A stretch of 64,000 nucleotides of DNA, from the NCBI GenBank assembly GCA_025362295.1, contig JANYGX010000020.1:62001-126000 (forward strand). The letters are read 5' to 3'. This document shows positions 1-7,803 of this stretch, piece after piece. Source of the DNA: Sphingomonadales bacterium (GTDB taxonomy: Bacteria > Pseudomonadota > Alphaproteobacteria > Sphingomonadales > Sphingomonadaceae). The translations under genes and the position numbers were made by a program. Within the stretch, counting starts at the first letter, position 1, and the number at the start of each line of letters is the position of its first letter. Below the pieces are notes generated by a model. It saw only the letters and a program-made list of their open reading frames with translations, did not search any database and was not told the origin of the DNA.

Positions 1-2
1 AT

Positions 3-983
3 GGATCTGATTCAGAAATCAACAGCGTGGTGATGCGCGAGCAAACCCAGTTGATTGAAGAGGCCCCGGGGGTTGCGCGCGTTAACGGCAAGGCGTTGGT
101 GTCCGCAGAACTTTATGTGGTGGTTGATGGAAAACGGCGCACAAACGGCATAAAGGCCAATATGCCGCTGCGTGGCCTCGATTCAACTGGCTTTGCCCTG
201 CGCCCAGGCGTTACGTTCAGCAAGGGAAGGTTGTTTCGTCCCGGCACCAACGAGGTGATTGTCGGATCAGGCCTGGTTCGAGAATTTTCCGGTTTTGACC
301 TCGGTCAGACAATCAGGTTTGGCACTAGCACATGGACCATTGTTGGTGTTTTTGATGCGGGTGGCAGTGTATATGAATCTGAAATCTGGGGTGATGTGAG
401 TGTTGTACAAAGCCAATTCAAACGCCTCAACAGCTATCAGTCTATTCGCGCCAAACTCGCCTCACCGGACCAACTTGCTGCCTTGAAAGCCTATGTGGAT
501 AAAGACCAGCGCCTGAAACTTGAAACCAGATCAGAAGCCGATTATTTTGCGGCACAAGCCAAACAATCAAGCGACTTGATTTCTAACCTGGGCTGGCCGC
601 TCGCCATTATCATGACATTCGGTGCAGTCGCTGGCGCCCTCAACACCATGTACAGTTCAGTCTCAGTGCGCACGGCCGAAATTGGAACACTGCGGGCGAT
701 TGGCTTTGGCGGGTTCCCAACGTTTGTCGGCACGTTGATTGAGGCTGTTATACTGGCAGCTATTGGTGCCGTTCTTGGATCAGTTGTCATATGGCTGTTT
801 GTAAACGGTCTCAGCACATCTTCTCTGGGCGGGAGCTTCACACAAGTGGTGTTTACGTTTTCGCTGACACCGCGCATCATCACAACAGCTATACTGCTTG
901 CCTTGCTGATCGGTTTTATCGGCGGGTTTTTTCCAGCCCTCAGGGCAGCACGGCAGCCGATTGCAGCGATGGTGAACGAGTAG
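3..983 (+). CDS. FtsX/MacB-type ABC transporter permease, C-terminal part
   Basis: The frame is already open at base 3 and no start lies inside the window, so this is the C-terminal part of a gene beginning upstream. About the first 190 visible residues look like the periplasmic MacB-like domain. The last 130 carry three hydrophobic segments and the FtsX signature region (RTAEIGTLRAIGF, then GGFFPALRAARQPI at the end). The family forms the membrane part of ABC systems that move lipoproteins, peptides or lipids or act mechanically across the envelope. The ATPase partner should lie outside the window. The substrate cannot be read from this sequence. A MITE-like element begins 7 bases after the stop. 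Confidence 0.85.
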   Translation, partial: GSDSEINSVVMREQTQLIEEAPGVARVNGKALVSAELYVVVDGKRRTNGIKANMPLRGLDSTGFALRPGVTFSKGRLFRPGTNEVIVGSGLVREFSGFDLGQTIRFGTSTWTIVGVFDAGGSVYESEIWGDVSVVQSQFKRLNSYQSIRAKLASPDQLAALKAYVDKDQRLKLETRSEADYFAAQAKQSSDLISNLGWPLAIIMTFGAVAGALNTMYSSVSVRTAEIGTLRAIGFGGFPTFVGTLIEAVILAAIGAVLGSVVIWLFVNGLSTSSLGGSFTQVVFTFSLTPRIITTAILLALLIGFIGGFFPALRAARQPIAAMVNE

Positions 984-990
984 GGTGTAA

Positions 991-1165
991 TACCAACCAC
1001 CCGATGACGTGACTTGGTTTGGGAAGTCATTGATATAGACCTGCCTTTCTCATGCCGACATACGTCGGCATGACGAGTGATAGCAATCATCGTCCCACGA
1101 ATAATGCTGTGCGCAGATGCAAGCCGAGAGCACTCCATGTGAGTCAACTCATAGGGCAATTGGTA
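991..1165. mobile_element. MITE-like 175-bp element, copy 1
   Basis: This 175-bp segment begins with TACCAA and ends with TTGGTA. Its reverse complement matches 58558-58732, which is also exactly 175 bp, across nearly the whole length. The terminal inverted repeats are short and imperfect here. The flanks are TAA on the left and TTA on the right, compatible with a TA-rich target duplication. An internal perfect palindrome (CATGCCGA..TCGGCATG, about 1051-1072) could fold as a hairpin. There is no transposase inside, so mobilisation would have to be in trans. A 205-aa antisense frame running through it is an artefact. Confidence 0.8.
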
Positions 1166-1170
1166 TTATT

Positions 1171-1227
1171 GCAGATTATCAGGCCTTACCTTAAGGTTTA
1201 TGCGCCTGACAACGATTTGACGGGCAT
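1171..1227 (-). repeat. 57-bp imperfect repeat, copy A
   Basis: Read on the minus strand, this segment matches the plus strand at 3575-3631 at 42 of 57 positions without gaps, including a 15-base identical run CGTCAAATCGTTGTC. Both copies lie next to IS5-family debris, and this one abuts the MITE. It may be the conserved end of an insertion element or a decayed coding end. In copy B the frame reads MFVKSLSSGQTLRRGLISAYWR-stop, while copy A has stops in that frame. Confidence 0.6.
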
Positions 1228-1407
1228 AAGTGGAAGACCTGTCACGCAACTAGATGGTGTGTGGCGATCAATTTCCACAAACGACGGCTTAAGCCAAATC
1301 AATTTCCAACACCAGTCATTCCGGAATCCACCCAAAAGGCGTCGTAGCGGAGCTTCATATTTGAGGCTAAATTCGCTAAGCGTACGTTTACGTCCAGATT
1401 CTGCGAT

Positions 1408-1528
1408 GCCCCCGAATATGCCGTTCAGCACACGACGGTCATCAACACGAAGCACCCCCCTTGGGCTTATTCGGCAGTAAAAGTGCTATGATCTCCTACT
1501 TGAAATCCGTCAAATCAAAACGCGCCAT
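1408..1528 (-). pseudogene. IS5-family transposase, N-terminal remnant
   Basis: On the minus strand an ATG at 1528 opens MARFDLTDFK, then a TAG stands where the family has a Trp codon. It continues EIIALLLPNKPKGG and, after a frameshift, RVDDRRVLNGIF. This is the well-known N-terminus of IS5/IS427-group transposases (MARFDLTDFEW..LLPNKPRG..VDDRRVLNGIFW). The similarity ends at about 1400, and no catalytic domain follows. With an in-frame stop, a frameshift and a truncation, it is dead. The gap 1171-1674 holds only this remnant and the 57-bp repeat. Confidence 0.85.
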
Positions 1529-1674
1529 AACCAGTCTCCCTTCAAGGAACGCTGAATCAGAACTCACCAGCCTTGATAATCCTCTTTATTGGGTCCGCGA
1601 CCTGAACTATTCCCTTGCAAATTTCCGCTGTGCATGATGTTCTGACCATCTGAATAGCACGAGCTGGAGGCGGC

Positions 1675-3063
1675 ATGCGGCGTTTTTCTATAATTTCTGG
1701 AATCATGTTTTTATGTGCGCCTGCGCTAGCGCAAGACTATCTGTATCAGGGATTTGCTGCCAGCAGAGCGATGAATACGATGATGGCGGCCAATCTTGAG
1801 CGCCAGCTCGAAGCCGGGCAAGAATTCGGGACTCAGAAATCAACTGCCGCGCTTGCAATCCTTGTATATAGGCCGTCTCTCGTGGCGCGCAAAAAAAACC
1901 TAGCGCAGTTTGTTGAAAAAACGCGTGCCATTGATTCGGCTGGCGCAGCGCAATTGCAGCAAATGTTTGCGCAAGGCGATATGATCGAACAGATCGGCAA
2001 AGGGCTTGCCCCTTATGGTCTGCGCACAGACAATGTAGCTGATGCTTATGCGGCCTGGTGGGTGAATGCCTGGCAAGCCTGGGCAGGCGTGACAGATAAT
2101 GGCACGCGCGAACAGGCGCAGGCCGTGAAACAGCAGGCGGCTCGGGCACTTTCGGCAACACCGGTGTTTGCCAGCGCGACAGACCCGCAAAAACAGGAAA
2201 TGGCTGAAGCTTTGCTTATTCAGGCAGCGATGATCGGAGCTGTTGCAGAACAGTTGAAAACAAATCCGGCAGTCAAACCGCAGATAAAATCAGCCATGAC
2301 ACATGCAGCAAAAGCCATGGGGCTGGATTTTTCAAAAATGAAATTGACCGGGGCAGGTTTTGTGCCCATCGACGCTCTAGTTGGTAGCGCAAAATCGTCC
2401 ATCGTGCAACAAAAGCGTGGCACAGCTCCAGTGCAGGCCAACAGGCCAGCCCCGCCATCAACCCTGCCAGCCAATATCGACTCTTTGCGGTTTTTTTATT
2501 TTGCCGGTGGCCCGGGCGGCGTCGATCCGCGCCCGGTGATCCTGTTCAAAAACGGCGTCTTGTGCGATTGTATTGAATATGCATTTGGCGCGGCAGATCC
2601 GCTAGTTTTTCGCGGACAGCATCCAGCTGATTTTGGCAAATGGCGGCGAAACGCCAAAGGCGAATTTGAAGTAATGTGGGATGACAGCCGTAGCTGGTCA
2701 GGCCTAACCAACACAACAGCCAAGCCGCTGCCAACCAACTGGCGCGCCAAAGGCTATTTTAGCCGCACGTCCAGCGTCGGTATGATGGGTGCCGAAAATG
2801 CAACCTTCACCTCGTCGACCAGTTCGCTCAGCTTCGCACTGGATGGCCGCTTTTCTGAAGGCAATAGTATTTCTTCGACCGGAAATTCTGGCGGCGCCTC
2901 TGTGGTTGCCGGCGGCACCGCGGGTCCGCGCGGCGGCCGATATGAGGTGCGTGGCTATTCGCTGATTCTCAGCTACAATGATGGCCGCAAAAAGCAGCTG
3001 ACCGCCGTGTGGGAGTCCGATCCGGATGTCGTCTGGCTCAATGGCAGGGGCTATATTCGCTGA
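1675..3063 (+). CDS. secreted protein of unknown function, two-part
   Basis: A 462-residue protein with a clear Sec signal peptide (MRRFSIISGIMFLCAPALA, cleavage near AQD). GGAGG about six bases before the ATG supports the start. Residues 20-240 are alanine- and glutamine-rich and probably helical. A proline-rich linker (about 250-265) joins a C-terminal half rich in Gly, Ser and Tyr with alternating strands, including a CDC motif (about residue 300). The N-terminal part resembles the DUF6683-type secreted domain, but this rests on general appearance only. It stands alone between two IS graveyards. An 11-bp inverted repeat follows at 3082-3123. Function is unknown; periplasm or outer-membrane lumen is the likely location. 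Confidence 0.75.
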   Translation: MRRFSIISGIMFLCAPALAQDYLYQGFAASRAMNTMMAANLERQLEAGQEFGTQKSTAALAILVYRPSLVARKKNLAQFVEKTRAIDSAGAAQLQQMFAQGDMIEQIGKGLAPYGLRTDNVADAYAAWWVNAWQAWAGVTDNGTREQAQAVKQQAARALSATPVFASATDPQKQEMAEALLIQAAMIGAVAEQLKTNPAVKPQIKSAMTHAAKAMGLDFSKMKLTGAGFVPIDALVGSAKSSIVQQKRGTAPVQANRPAPPSTLPANIDSLRFFYFAGGPGGVDPRPVILFKNGVLCDCIEYAFGAADPLVFRGQHPADFGKWRRNAKGEFEVMWDDSRSWSGLTNTTAKPLPTNWRAKGYFSRTSSVGMMGAENATFTSSTSSLSFALDGRFSEGNSISSTGNSGGASVVAGGTAGPRGGRYEVRGYSLILSYNDGRKKQLTAVWESDPDVVWLNGRGYIR

Positions 3064-3081
3064 TAAATCATCTGACTATTT

Positions 3082-3123
3082 CCGATTTTGATCGATGCAC
3101 TTTTGTGATCCAATCAAAATCGG
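3082..3123. terminator. inverted repeat after the secreted-protein gene
   Basis: CCGATTTTGAT at 3082-3092 is perfectly complementary to ATCAAAATCGG at 3113-3123, giving an 11-bp stem with a 20-base loop. It starts 19 bases after the stop codon at 3063. No T-run follows, so it may be a weak terminator or the end of an old insertion element. Confidence 0.45.
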
Positions 3124-3184
3124 GAAGTCTCTCGGCCACCGATTCATTAAATTTGATCTAGATGCGGATTGAGGCGAGTTGGAT

Positions 3185-3420
3185 TTAGGCGAGGAAAGTG
3201 TCATATCCTTTGTCGTATCGCGTTGCGACGGCGCGATAATGTTTTATTTTATTGAAGTATCGTTCGATGGCATTGCCCGCTCTTGCCATCATAGGCCTGG
3301 CTTTTTGTCAGTTTGAGGGTGATCGGTAGCCCGTTGGCATCGACCAGCGCATGTATTTTTGTTGTCAAGCCTCCGCGCGAGGGCATAGCCATCGCCAAGC
3401 AGCGTGGGGCATTCGCGGGC
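3185..3420 (-). pseudogene. IS5-family transposase, middle plus C-terminal remnant
   Basis: On the minus strand, one frame reads SRGGLTTKIHALVDANGLP followed by KLTKSQAYDGKSG, typical of the middle of IS5-group transposases. After a frameshift near 3285, another frame reads NAIERYFNKIKHYR, then ATRYDK and a stop at 3185-3187, typical of their C-terminus. The segment between these blocks, which would carry the catalytic DDE part, is missing. It is not the other half of the 1408-1528 remnant, because the order on the minus strand is wrong. This is a separate decayed copy. Confidence 0.85.
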
Positions 3421-3421
3421 G

Positions 3422-3538
3422 GAAGGAGAGTCATTGCCTGATGATCGTATCGCAGAGTTACGCCACCGCGCTGCCCAGATAGAGAAGAAAACAGCAATCG
3501 CTCGGGATATGGAAATCTCATGCGAAACCCTCTATTAG
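3422..3538 (+). pseudogene. serine recombinase (resolvase/invertase) C-terminal HTH remnant
   Basis: The plus frame reads LPDDRIAELRHRAAQ, then IEKKTAIARDMEIS and CETLY followed by TAG. This matches the C-terminal helix-turn-helix of Tn3-type resolvases and Hin-like invertases (DDRIAELRRRAA..KTALAREFGISRETLY). The catalytic N-terminal domain is absent and the last residues are replaced by a stop. It abuts the IS5 remnant on the opposite strand, so this is nested element debris. From 3539 to 3665 I see only repeat copy B. Confidence 0.75.
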
Positions 3539-3574
3539 CATATTTTAGTTATGGCAAAAATCTATGCTCTAACT

Positions 3575-3631
3575 ATGTTCGTCAAATCGTTGTCTAGCGG
3601 ACAAACCTTGAGGCGTGGCCTTATTAGCGCC
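3575..3631 (+). repeat. 57-bp imperfect repeat, copy B
   Basis: Matches the minus strand of 1171-1227 at 42 of 57 positions. It lies between the recombinase remnant and the end of nrdR, on the boundary between mobile debris and the conserved operon. Confidence 0.6.
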
Positions 3632-3665
3632 TATTGGCGCTGATGATAAAGCTGCGGTTGATTGT

Positions 3666-4127
3666 TTAGGTATCATTCTTGCCGCCAAGTGTTTCAATGA
3701 ATTTCTCGAAATCCTGTGTTTCGCGGAAGTTTTTGTAAACCGAGGCAAAGCGTACGTAGGCTACTGGATCAAGCTGTTCCAACCCCTCCATGATGATCGC
3801 ACCAATGGTGTCGGTGGTGATTTCGTTTTCACCCAGCGACTCAAGTCTTCTCACCAACCCATTGAGCATGCGCTCAACCCGTTCAGGTTTTACCGGACGT
3901 TTGCGCAGCGCAATCGCCATGGAGCGCTCCAGCTTGTCACGATCAAATGGCTCACGCAGGCCGTTCTTTTTCACCACGGTCAACTCGCGGAGTTGCACCC
4001 GTTCAAAAGTCGTGAACCGTGCCCCGCACGCTGGACACTGACGACGACGGCGAATGGCCCCGTTATCCTCGGTCGGGCGGCTGTCTTTGACCTGACTGTC
4101 GTCGTGGCTGCAAAACGGACAGCGCAT
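3666..4127 (-). CDS. nrdR: transcriptional repressor NrdR
   Basis: A 153-residue protein, normal for NrdR, which represses ribonucleotide reductase genes in response to ATP/dATP. A zinc ribbon with Cys3, Cys6, Cys31 and Cys34 comes first ([14 protein letters not shown]), followed by an ATP-cone domain (about 49-139, [16 protein letters not shown]). It lies 21 bases after glyA in an rpiB-glyA-nrdR run. In many alphaproteobacteria riboflavin genes (ribD, ribE) and nusB follow nrdR. Here the run ends in insertion-element debris. No NrdR box was identified in the window. Confidence 0.95.
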   Translation of the reverse strand: MRCPFCSHDDSQVKDSRPTEDNGAIRRRRQCPACGARFTTFERVQLRELTVVKKNGLREPFDRDKLERSMAIALRKRPVKPERVERMLNGLVRRLESLGENEITTDTIGAIIMEGLEQLDPVAYVRFASVYKNFRETQDFEKFIETLGGKNDT

Positions 4128-4148
4128 AGGCTAAACCCCCTCCTGATA

Positions 4149-5453
4149 TTAGACAACCATGCCGGGATAGATCGGGAATTCGGCGCAGAGGGCTTTCACC
4201 TGTTCAAGCACGGCGTGCTCCTTAACGCCGTTATCCTTCGCCACCAAGCCATCCAGTACATCAGCAATCATGTCTCCGATTGACTGAAACTCTGCTGTAC
4301 CAAAACCGCGTGTGGTGCCAGCAGGTGACCCGACCCGAATACCGGATGTTTGCATAGGCGGCAGTGGATCGAACGGCACGCCGTTTTTGTTGCAGGTTAT
4401 GCCAGCACGTTCCAGCGCATCATCCGCCTGTTTGCCGGTGACACCCTTGGGTGTCAGATCGATCAACGCCAGATGGGTGTCGGTGCCGCCTGACACAACG
4501 ACACAGCCACGCTGTTCCAGCCGCGCCGCCAAAGCCTTGGCATTTTCAATCACCCGCTTGGTGTACAATTTGTATTCAGGTCTTAATGCTTCGCCGAAAG
4601 CCACTGCTTTTGCTGCGATAACATGCATGAGAGGGCCGCCCTGCGAACCTGGAAAAACCGCCGAATTAAACTTCTTCCCCAAAGCTTCATCGTTTGAGAG
4701 TATCATGCCACCACGTGGACCGCGCAAGGTCTTGTGTGTGGTTGTGGTGCAGACATGGGCGTGAGGCAATGGCGACGGGTGCACGCCCCCGGCAACCAGA
4801 CCAGAGAAGTGCGCCATATCCACCATGAGATAGGCACCAACCTTGTCAGCGATCATGCGGAAGCGGGGAAAGTCGATGACCCTTGGATAGGCTGACCCAC
4901 CGGCAATAATCAGCTTTGGTTTATGTTCAAGCGCCAATCGCTCAACCTCATCATAATCGATGAGCGCATCTTCGCGCCGCACCCCATATTGAACGGCATT
5001 GTACCACTTGCCGGAAAGGGCGGCTTTCGCGCCATGTGTCAGGTGACCACCGGCATCCAGGCTCATACCAAGTATGGTGTCACCTGGTGTGGTCAGCGCC
5101 AGCATAACGGCCAGATTGGCATTGGCACCGGAGTGCGGTTGCACGTTGGCATAGGCGCAATCAAACAGCCGCTTGGCGCGATCAATGGCCAGCTGCTCAG
5201 CCACATCGACATAGTGACAGCCCTGATAGTAGCGTTTGCCCGGATAGCCTTCCGCATACTTGTTGGTAAGAACAGAACCTTGCGCTTGTAACACGGCCAG
5301 CGAAACAATGTTTTCAGAGGCGATCAGCTCTATCTGGTTTTGCTGGCGTACAAGCTCGTGCACGATAAAGCCGTAAAGTTCCGGATCTGCCTCGGCCAGA
5401 TTCTGGTGAAAGAAGCTTGTTTGTATATTATCGTGCTTCAAATGAGTCGCCAT
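4149..5453 (-). CDS. glyA: serine hydroxymethyltransferase
   Basis: A 434-residue PLP enzyme converting serine and tetrahydrofolate to glycine and methylene-tetrahydrofolate, the cell's main one-carbon source. The PLP-lysine motif [14 protein letters not shown], the N-terminal ELIASEN block and the GKRYYQGC block are all present, and the length is normal. It lies 15 bases after rpiB and 21 before nrdR, so the three are probably cotranscribed. The N-terminus ([15 protein letters not shown]) is a little longer than some homologues, but no closer start is convincing. Confidence 0.97.
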   Translation of the reverse strand: MATHLKHDNIQTSFFHQNLAEADPELYGFIVHELVRQQNQIELIASENIVSLAVLQAQGSVLTNKYAEGYPGKRYYQGCHYVDVAEQLAIDRAKRLFDCAYANVQPHSGANANLAVMLALTTPGDTILGMSLDAGGHLTHGAKAALSGKWYNAVQYGVRREDALIDYDEVERLALEHKPKLIIAGGSAYPRVIDFPRFRMIADKVGAYLMVDMAHFSGLVAGGVHPSPLPHAHVCTTTTHKTLRGPRGGMILSNDEALGKKFNSAVFPGSQGGPLMHVIAAKAVAFGEALRPEYKLYTKRVIENAKALAARLEQRGCVVVSGGTDTHLALIDLTPKGVTGKQADDALERAGITCNKNGVPFDPLPPMQTSGIRVGSPAGTTRGFGTAEFQSIGDMIADVLDGLVAKDNGVKEHAVLEQVKALCAEFPIYPGMVV

Positions 5454-5468
5454 ATATAATTTCCTTTA

Positions 5469-5927
5469 TTATAATCCACTTGAACCTTGTGGCTCAGCTA
5501 ATTTATCAACACGGCGCTGGTGCCGGTCACCTAAAAATTCTGTCAGCAAAAACTCTCGCAGGCATTCCTTGGCCATATCGACACCTGTGAGGCGGGCAGC
5601 GAGTGCAAGTATATTGGCGTCGTTGTGTGAACGCGATAGCCGCGCCATCAAACTGTTGGTGCAAAGCGCTGCACGCGCTTTCGGGTAGCGATTGGCCGCG
5701 ATGGAGATACCAATGCCAGAACCGCAAATGATAACGCCGCGCCATGCTGCGCCTGAAACAACAGCACGCGCCACCTGAAAACCAAAATCCGGATAATCAA
5801 CTGGTTCCGGTCCGCGTGTACCAAAATCCAGCACCTCAAAGCCCATGGTTTCAATTTGAGGACACAATTGTTCTCTCAGCAAATAGCCAGCATGGTCGCA
5901 GCCTATGGCAACGGTGAGTCTGCTCAA
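5469..5927 (-). CDS. rpiB: ribose-5-phosphate isomerase B
   Basis: RpiB/LacAB-family isomerase interconverting ribose 5-phosphate and ribulose 5-phosphate. The sequence has AIGCDHAGYLLRE, the CGSGIGISIAANR catalytic loop and SRSHNDANILALAAR. I place the start at a TTG (5927-5925). It has AGGAG seven bases upstream and gives 152 residues, the usual length. An in-frame ATG at 5996 would add 23 residues that do not look like the family. First gene of the rpiB-glyA-nrdR run. The order suggests that pentose supply and one-carbon metabolism share one transcript. Confidence 0.92.
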   Translation of the reverse strand: MSRLTVAIGCDHAGYLLREQLCPQIETMGFEVLDFGTRGPEPVDYPDFGFQVARAVVSGAAWRGVIICGSGIGISIAANRYPKARAALCTNSLMARLSRSHNDANILALAARLTGVDMAKECLREFLLTEFLGDRHQRRVDKLAEPQGSSGL

Positions 5928-6003
5928 AAAATGCTCCTGAAATTCGGATAGCGTCGAATCAAGCTTGTAGCATATATAGTGGTTTCCGATCAGCATGCCA
6001 CCA

Positions 6004-6129
6004 CTAATTCCAAAAAGTACGGAGCACTACAGTACCGCCATCAACCGATAGCACAATTTTGGTGTCACCAGATATCTCCAGCGTCCTGCGCACCGATATC
6101 GGCAAAACCAATTTACCATTTGCTGCCAC
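6004..6129 (-). pseudogene. AbrB/MazE-like swapped-hairpin fragment (41 codons)
   Basis: A short minus-strand frame begins with GTG at 6129, directly after an in-frame TAA, and ends at TAG 6004-6006. It reads AANGKLVLPISVRRTLEI, then SGDTKIVLSVDGGTVVLRT. This follows the SpoVT/AbrB pattern (NGRVVLPAEIRRALGI..GDxVxLxVxDGxVVLR) of MazE- and VapB-type antitoxins. The usual N-terminal strand and C-terminal tail are missing and I see no Shine-Dalgarno or toxin gene. It is probably a remnant of a toxin-antitoxin pair, although a minimal functional protein is possible. Confidence 0.6.
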
Positions 6130-6132
6130 TTA

Positions 6133-6221
6133 AACGTTATAATGTATTTAGTATGTACCTGTATTAAATATATTTAATGCCATTATTTAAAATATGGCAT
6201 GTATGATGTTAACGTTATAAT
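6133..6221. promoter_or_regulatory. AT-rich region with direct repeats and a palindrome
   Basis: AACGTTATAAT occurs at 6133-6143 and again at 6211-6221, 78 bases apart. Between them are a perfect 16-bp palindrome ATTAAATATATTTAAT (6163-6178) and a GCCAT..ATGGC inverted repeat (6179-6198). The region lies between the divergent AbrB-like fragment and trcR. It could be an operator of the lost AbrB system or a promoter region for rpiB. Function is inferred only. Confidence 0.4.
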
Positions 6222-6242
6222 CATCTTATTCTATGAATAAAC

Positions 6243-6271
6243 TTGATATTTTTTATAGTCTGGCCTAATAT
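6243..6271 (+). promoter_or_regulatory. sigma-70-type promoter of trcR
   Basis: TTGATA (6243-6248), 17 bases, then TAATAT (6266-6271), close to consensus with optimal spacing. The predicted transcript begins near 6278, about 59 bases before the trcR start, so the hairpin at 6284-6303 would lie at its 5' end. Confidence 0.6.
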
Positions 6272-6283
6272 TCTTACATACGC

Positions 6284-6303
6284 GGCCACCCCATCGGGTG
6301 GCC
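6284..6303 (+). promoter_or_regulatory. 5'-end hairpin in the trcR leader
   Basis: GGCCACCC and GGGTGGCC form a perfect 8-bp stem with a four-base CATC loop, followed by a T-rich stretch. It resembles a terminator but sits between the predicted promoter and the ribosome-binding site of trcR. It could be an attenuator, a stabilising 5' hairpin, or the terminator of a short upstream RNA. Confidence 0.55.
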
Positions 6304-6336
6304 GATTTCGTTTTCGCTTTAGAAGGAGAAACCCCC

Positions 6337-7002
6337 ATGGCCGAACCCCTTATGCCGCTGGCGACTGCCGTTTGGCTGGTTGACAACACTGGCCTGACCT
6401 TTCAGCAAATTGCTGATTTTTGCGGGCTTCATGTGCTCGAAATCCAGGGCATTGCTGATGAAACCATTGCCACCAAGATCGTCGGGCATGATCCGGTGCG
6501 TTCAGGCCAGCTGGCACAAAGCGACATCACCGCGTGCGAGGCAGACCCTGTAAAACGCTTGGTCGTGCTTGTTGGCCCTGAGCAGCAGAAACGCACCAGA
6601 GGGCCGCGCTACACACCAGTTTCCAAGCGTCAGGAAAAACCTCACGGCATTGCCTGGCTGCTTCGCAATCATCCAGAGCTCACGGATGCGCATATTTCAC
6701 GGCTGATCGGCACGACCAAATCGACTATCACTCAAATTCGCGATCGTACCCATTGGGATATGGCCAATCTGCGACCCTCTGATCCAGTGGGTCTCGGTTT
6801 ATGCACCCAGCGCGATCTTGATACTTTGGTTGCCAAAGTCGCCAAGAAAAGCGGTGTAACGCGGGTTGATCCAAGGCTTGAAGAAGAGGCGGCTAAACTC
6901 GAAATAGAGCTTAAGGAAAAGCGGACTCAGGCTGCTGCACAGTTGGCAGCATTGGAAGAAAAAGAGCATGAGTTCACCGCGGAGACTTTGTTCAAGTCGT
7001 AG
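6337..7002 (+). CDS. trcR: DUF1013-family cell-cycle regulator TrcR
   Basis: A 221-residue protein of the DUF1013 family, conserved in alphaproteobacteria and named as the cell-cycle transcriptional regulator TrcR. The ATG at 6337 is chosen because AAGGAG lies eight bases upstream. The N-terminal 60 residues and the block HISRLIGTTKSTITQIRDR look like helix-turn-helix DNA-binding segments. The C-terminus (about 175-215) is charged and probably coiled coil. It is preceded by a strong promoter with a leader hairpin and followed by a perfect hairpin at 7036. The family assignment is firm, but the DNA targets cannot be judged here. Confidence 0.85.
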   Translation: MAEPLMPLATAVWLVDNTGLTFQQIADFCGLHVLEIQGIADETIATKIVGHDPVRSGQLAQSDITACEADPVKRLVVLVGPEQQKRTRGPRYTPVSKRQEKPHGIAWLLRNHPELTDAHISRLIGTTKSTITQIRDRTHWDMANLRPSDPVGLGLCTQRDLDTLVAKVAKKSGVTRVDPRLEEEAAKLEIELKEKRTQAAAQLAALEEKEHEFTAETLFKS

Positions 7003-7035
7003 GATTGTGGCCTGATGCTTTAAGGAAAAACATGG

Positions 7036-7055
7036 ATGCCAGCCTTCGCTGGCAT
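7036..7055. terminator. hairpin between convergent trcR and modB
   Basis: ATGCCAGC, CTTC loop, GCTGGCAT: a perfect 8-bp stem in the 71 bases between convergent stop codons. It shares the AGCGAAGGCTGG core of the dispersed repeats seen at 17.3, 28.9, 35.0 and 40.4 kb, so it may be one of them acting as a two-way terminator. Confidence 0.6.
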
Positions 7056-7073
7056 TATGTGCACAGATCATAT

Positions 7074-7754
7074 TTAGCGGCGATGAATTTTACGCATCAG
7101 CAGCTCAGCACCCACCAGCGCTGTTAAAGCAATAACGATTGAAATGAGAGCGAGCCGAACAACCATCGGCTCGCCGCCTGGTGTTTGCAGATTGGCATAA
7201 ATCGCCAGAGGCAGCGTTTGCGAGATGCCGGGAATGCTGGCAGCAAACGTGATGACGGCACCGAATTCTCCAAGCGCTGCTGCAAACGCGACCATCGCAC
7301 CCGAGACTATACCAGGAAACATCAACGACAGTGTGATCGTCAGGAAACGATCAAACGGCCTTGCCCCTAATGTCCGCGCTGCCGCTTCTAGGCCGGGATC
7401 AATCGACTCGATGGAAAGACGCATGGAGCGCACCATGAGCGGAAAGGCCATCACAGCTGTTGCCAGTATCGCGCCTGCTGTTGTGAAAGCCAGACGCATA
7501 TTAAAAGTGTGATAGAGCCATCCACCCACTGGTCCATGAACACCAAAAACCACCAGCAGCAGATAGCCCACAACAACGGGCGGCAACACCAATGGCAAGT
7601 GCACCACACCATCAAAAATAATTTTACCGGGGAATTGTGTGCGTGCCAGAATCCATGCACAGGCGATGGCCAGTGGCAGCGAGAATAGGATAGCCGCAAA
7701 CGCAACACGCAGGCTGAGTGCTATGATCGGCCATAGCTGTACGAACGGCACCAT
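7074..7754 (-). CDS. modB: molybdate ABC transporter permease ModB
   Basis: A 226-residue inner-membrane permease with five to six hydrophobic segments and the EAA loop EAARTLGARPFDRF..LSLMFPG that contacts the ATPase. The sequence is closest in character to ModB, the permease of ModABC molybdate uptake (tungstate permeases are similar). No binding protein (modA) or ATPase (modC) lies next to it. It begins 49 bases after sucC on the same strand, where sucD would usually be. It appears intact, so it either works with partners encoded elsewhere or is a stranded relic. Confidence 0.85.
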   Translation of the reverse strand: MVPFVQLWPIIALSLRVAFAAILFSLPLAIACAWILARTQFPGKIIFDGVVHLPLVLPPVVVGYLLLVVFGVHGPVGGWLYHTFNMRLAFTTAGAILATAVMAFPLMVRSMRLSIESIDPGLEAAARTLGARPFDRFLTITLSLMFPGIVSGAMVAFAAALGEFGAVITFAASIPGISQTLPLAIYANLQTPGGEPMVVRLALISIVIALTALVGAELLMRKIHRR

Positions 7755-7803
7755 GAAATATCTCCATACTATCCTCTTCCCTTGCGGGCGAGAGGAAGAT
7801 ATT

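Noticed and set aside
542-1159. Antisense 205-residue frame through the permease end and MITE
   Set aside because: It overlaps the real permease gene, and the shared part is only the MITE; no family features.
3615-4283. 222-residue plus-strand frame
   Set aside because: Antisense to nrdR and glyA, which are certain.
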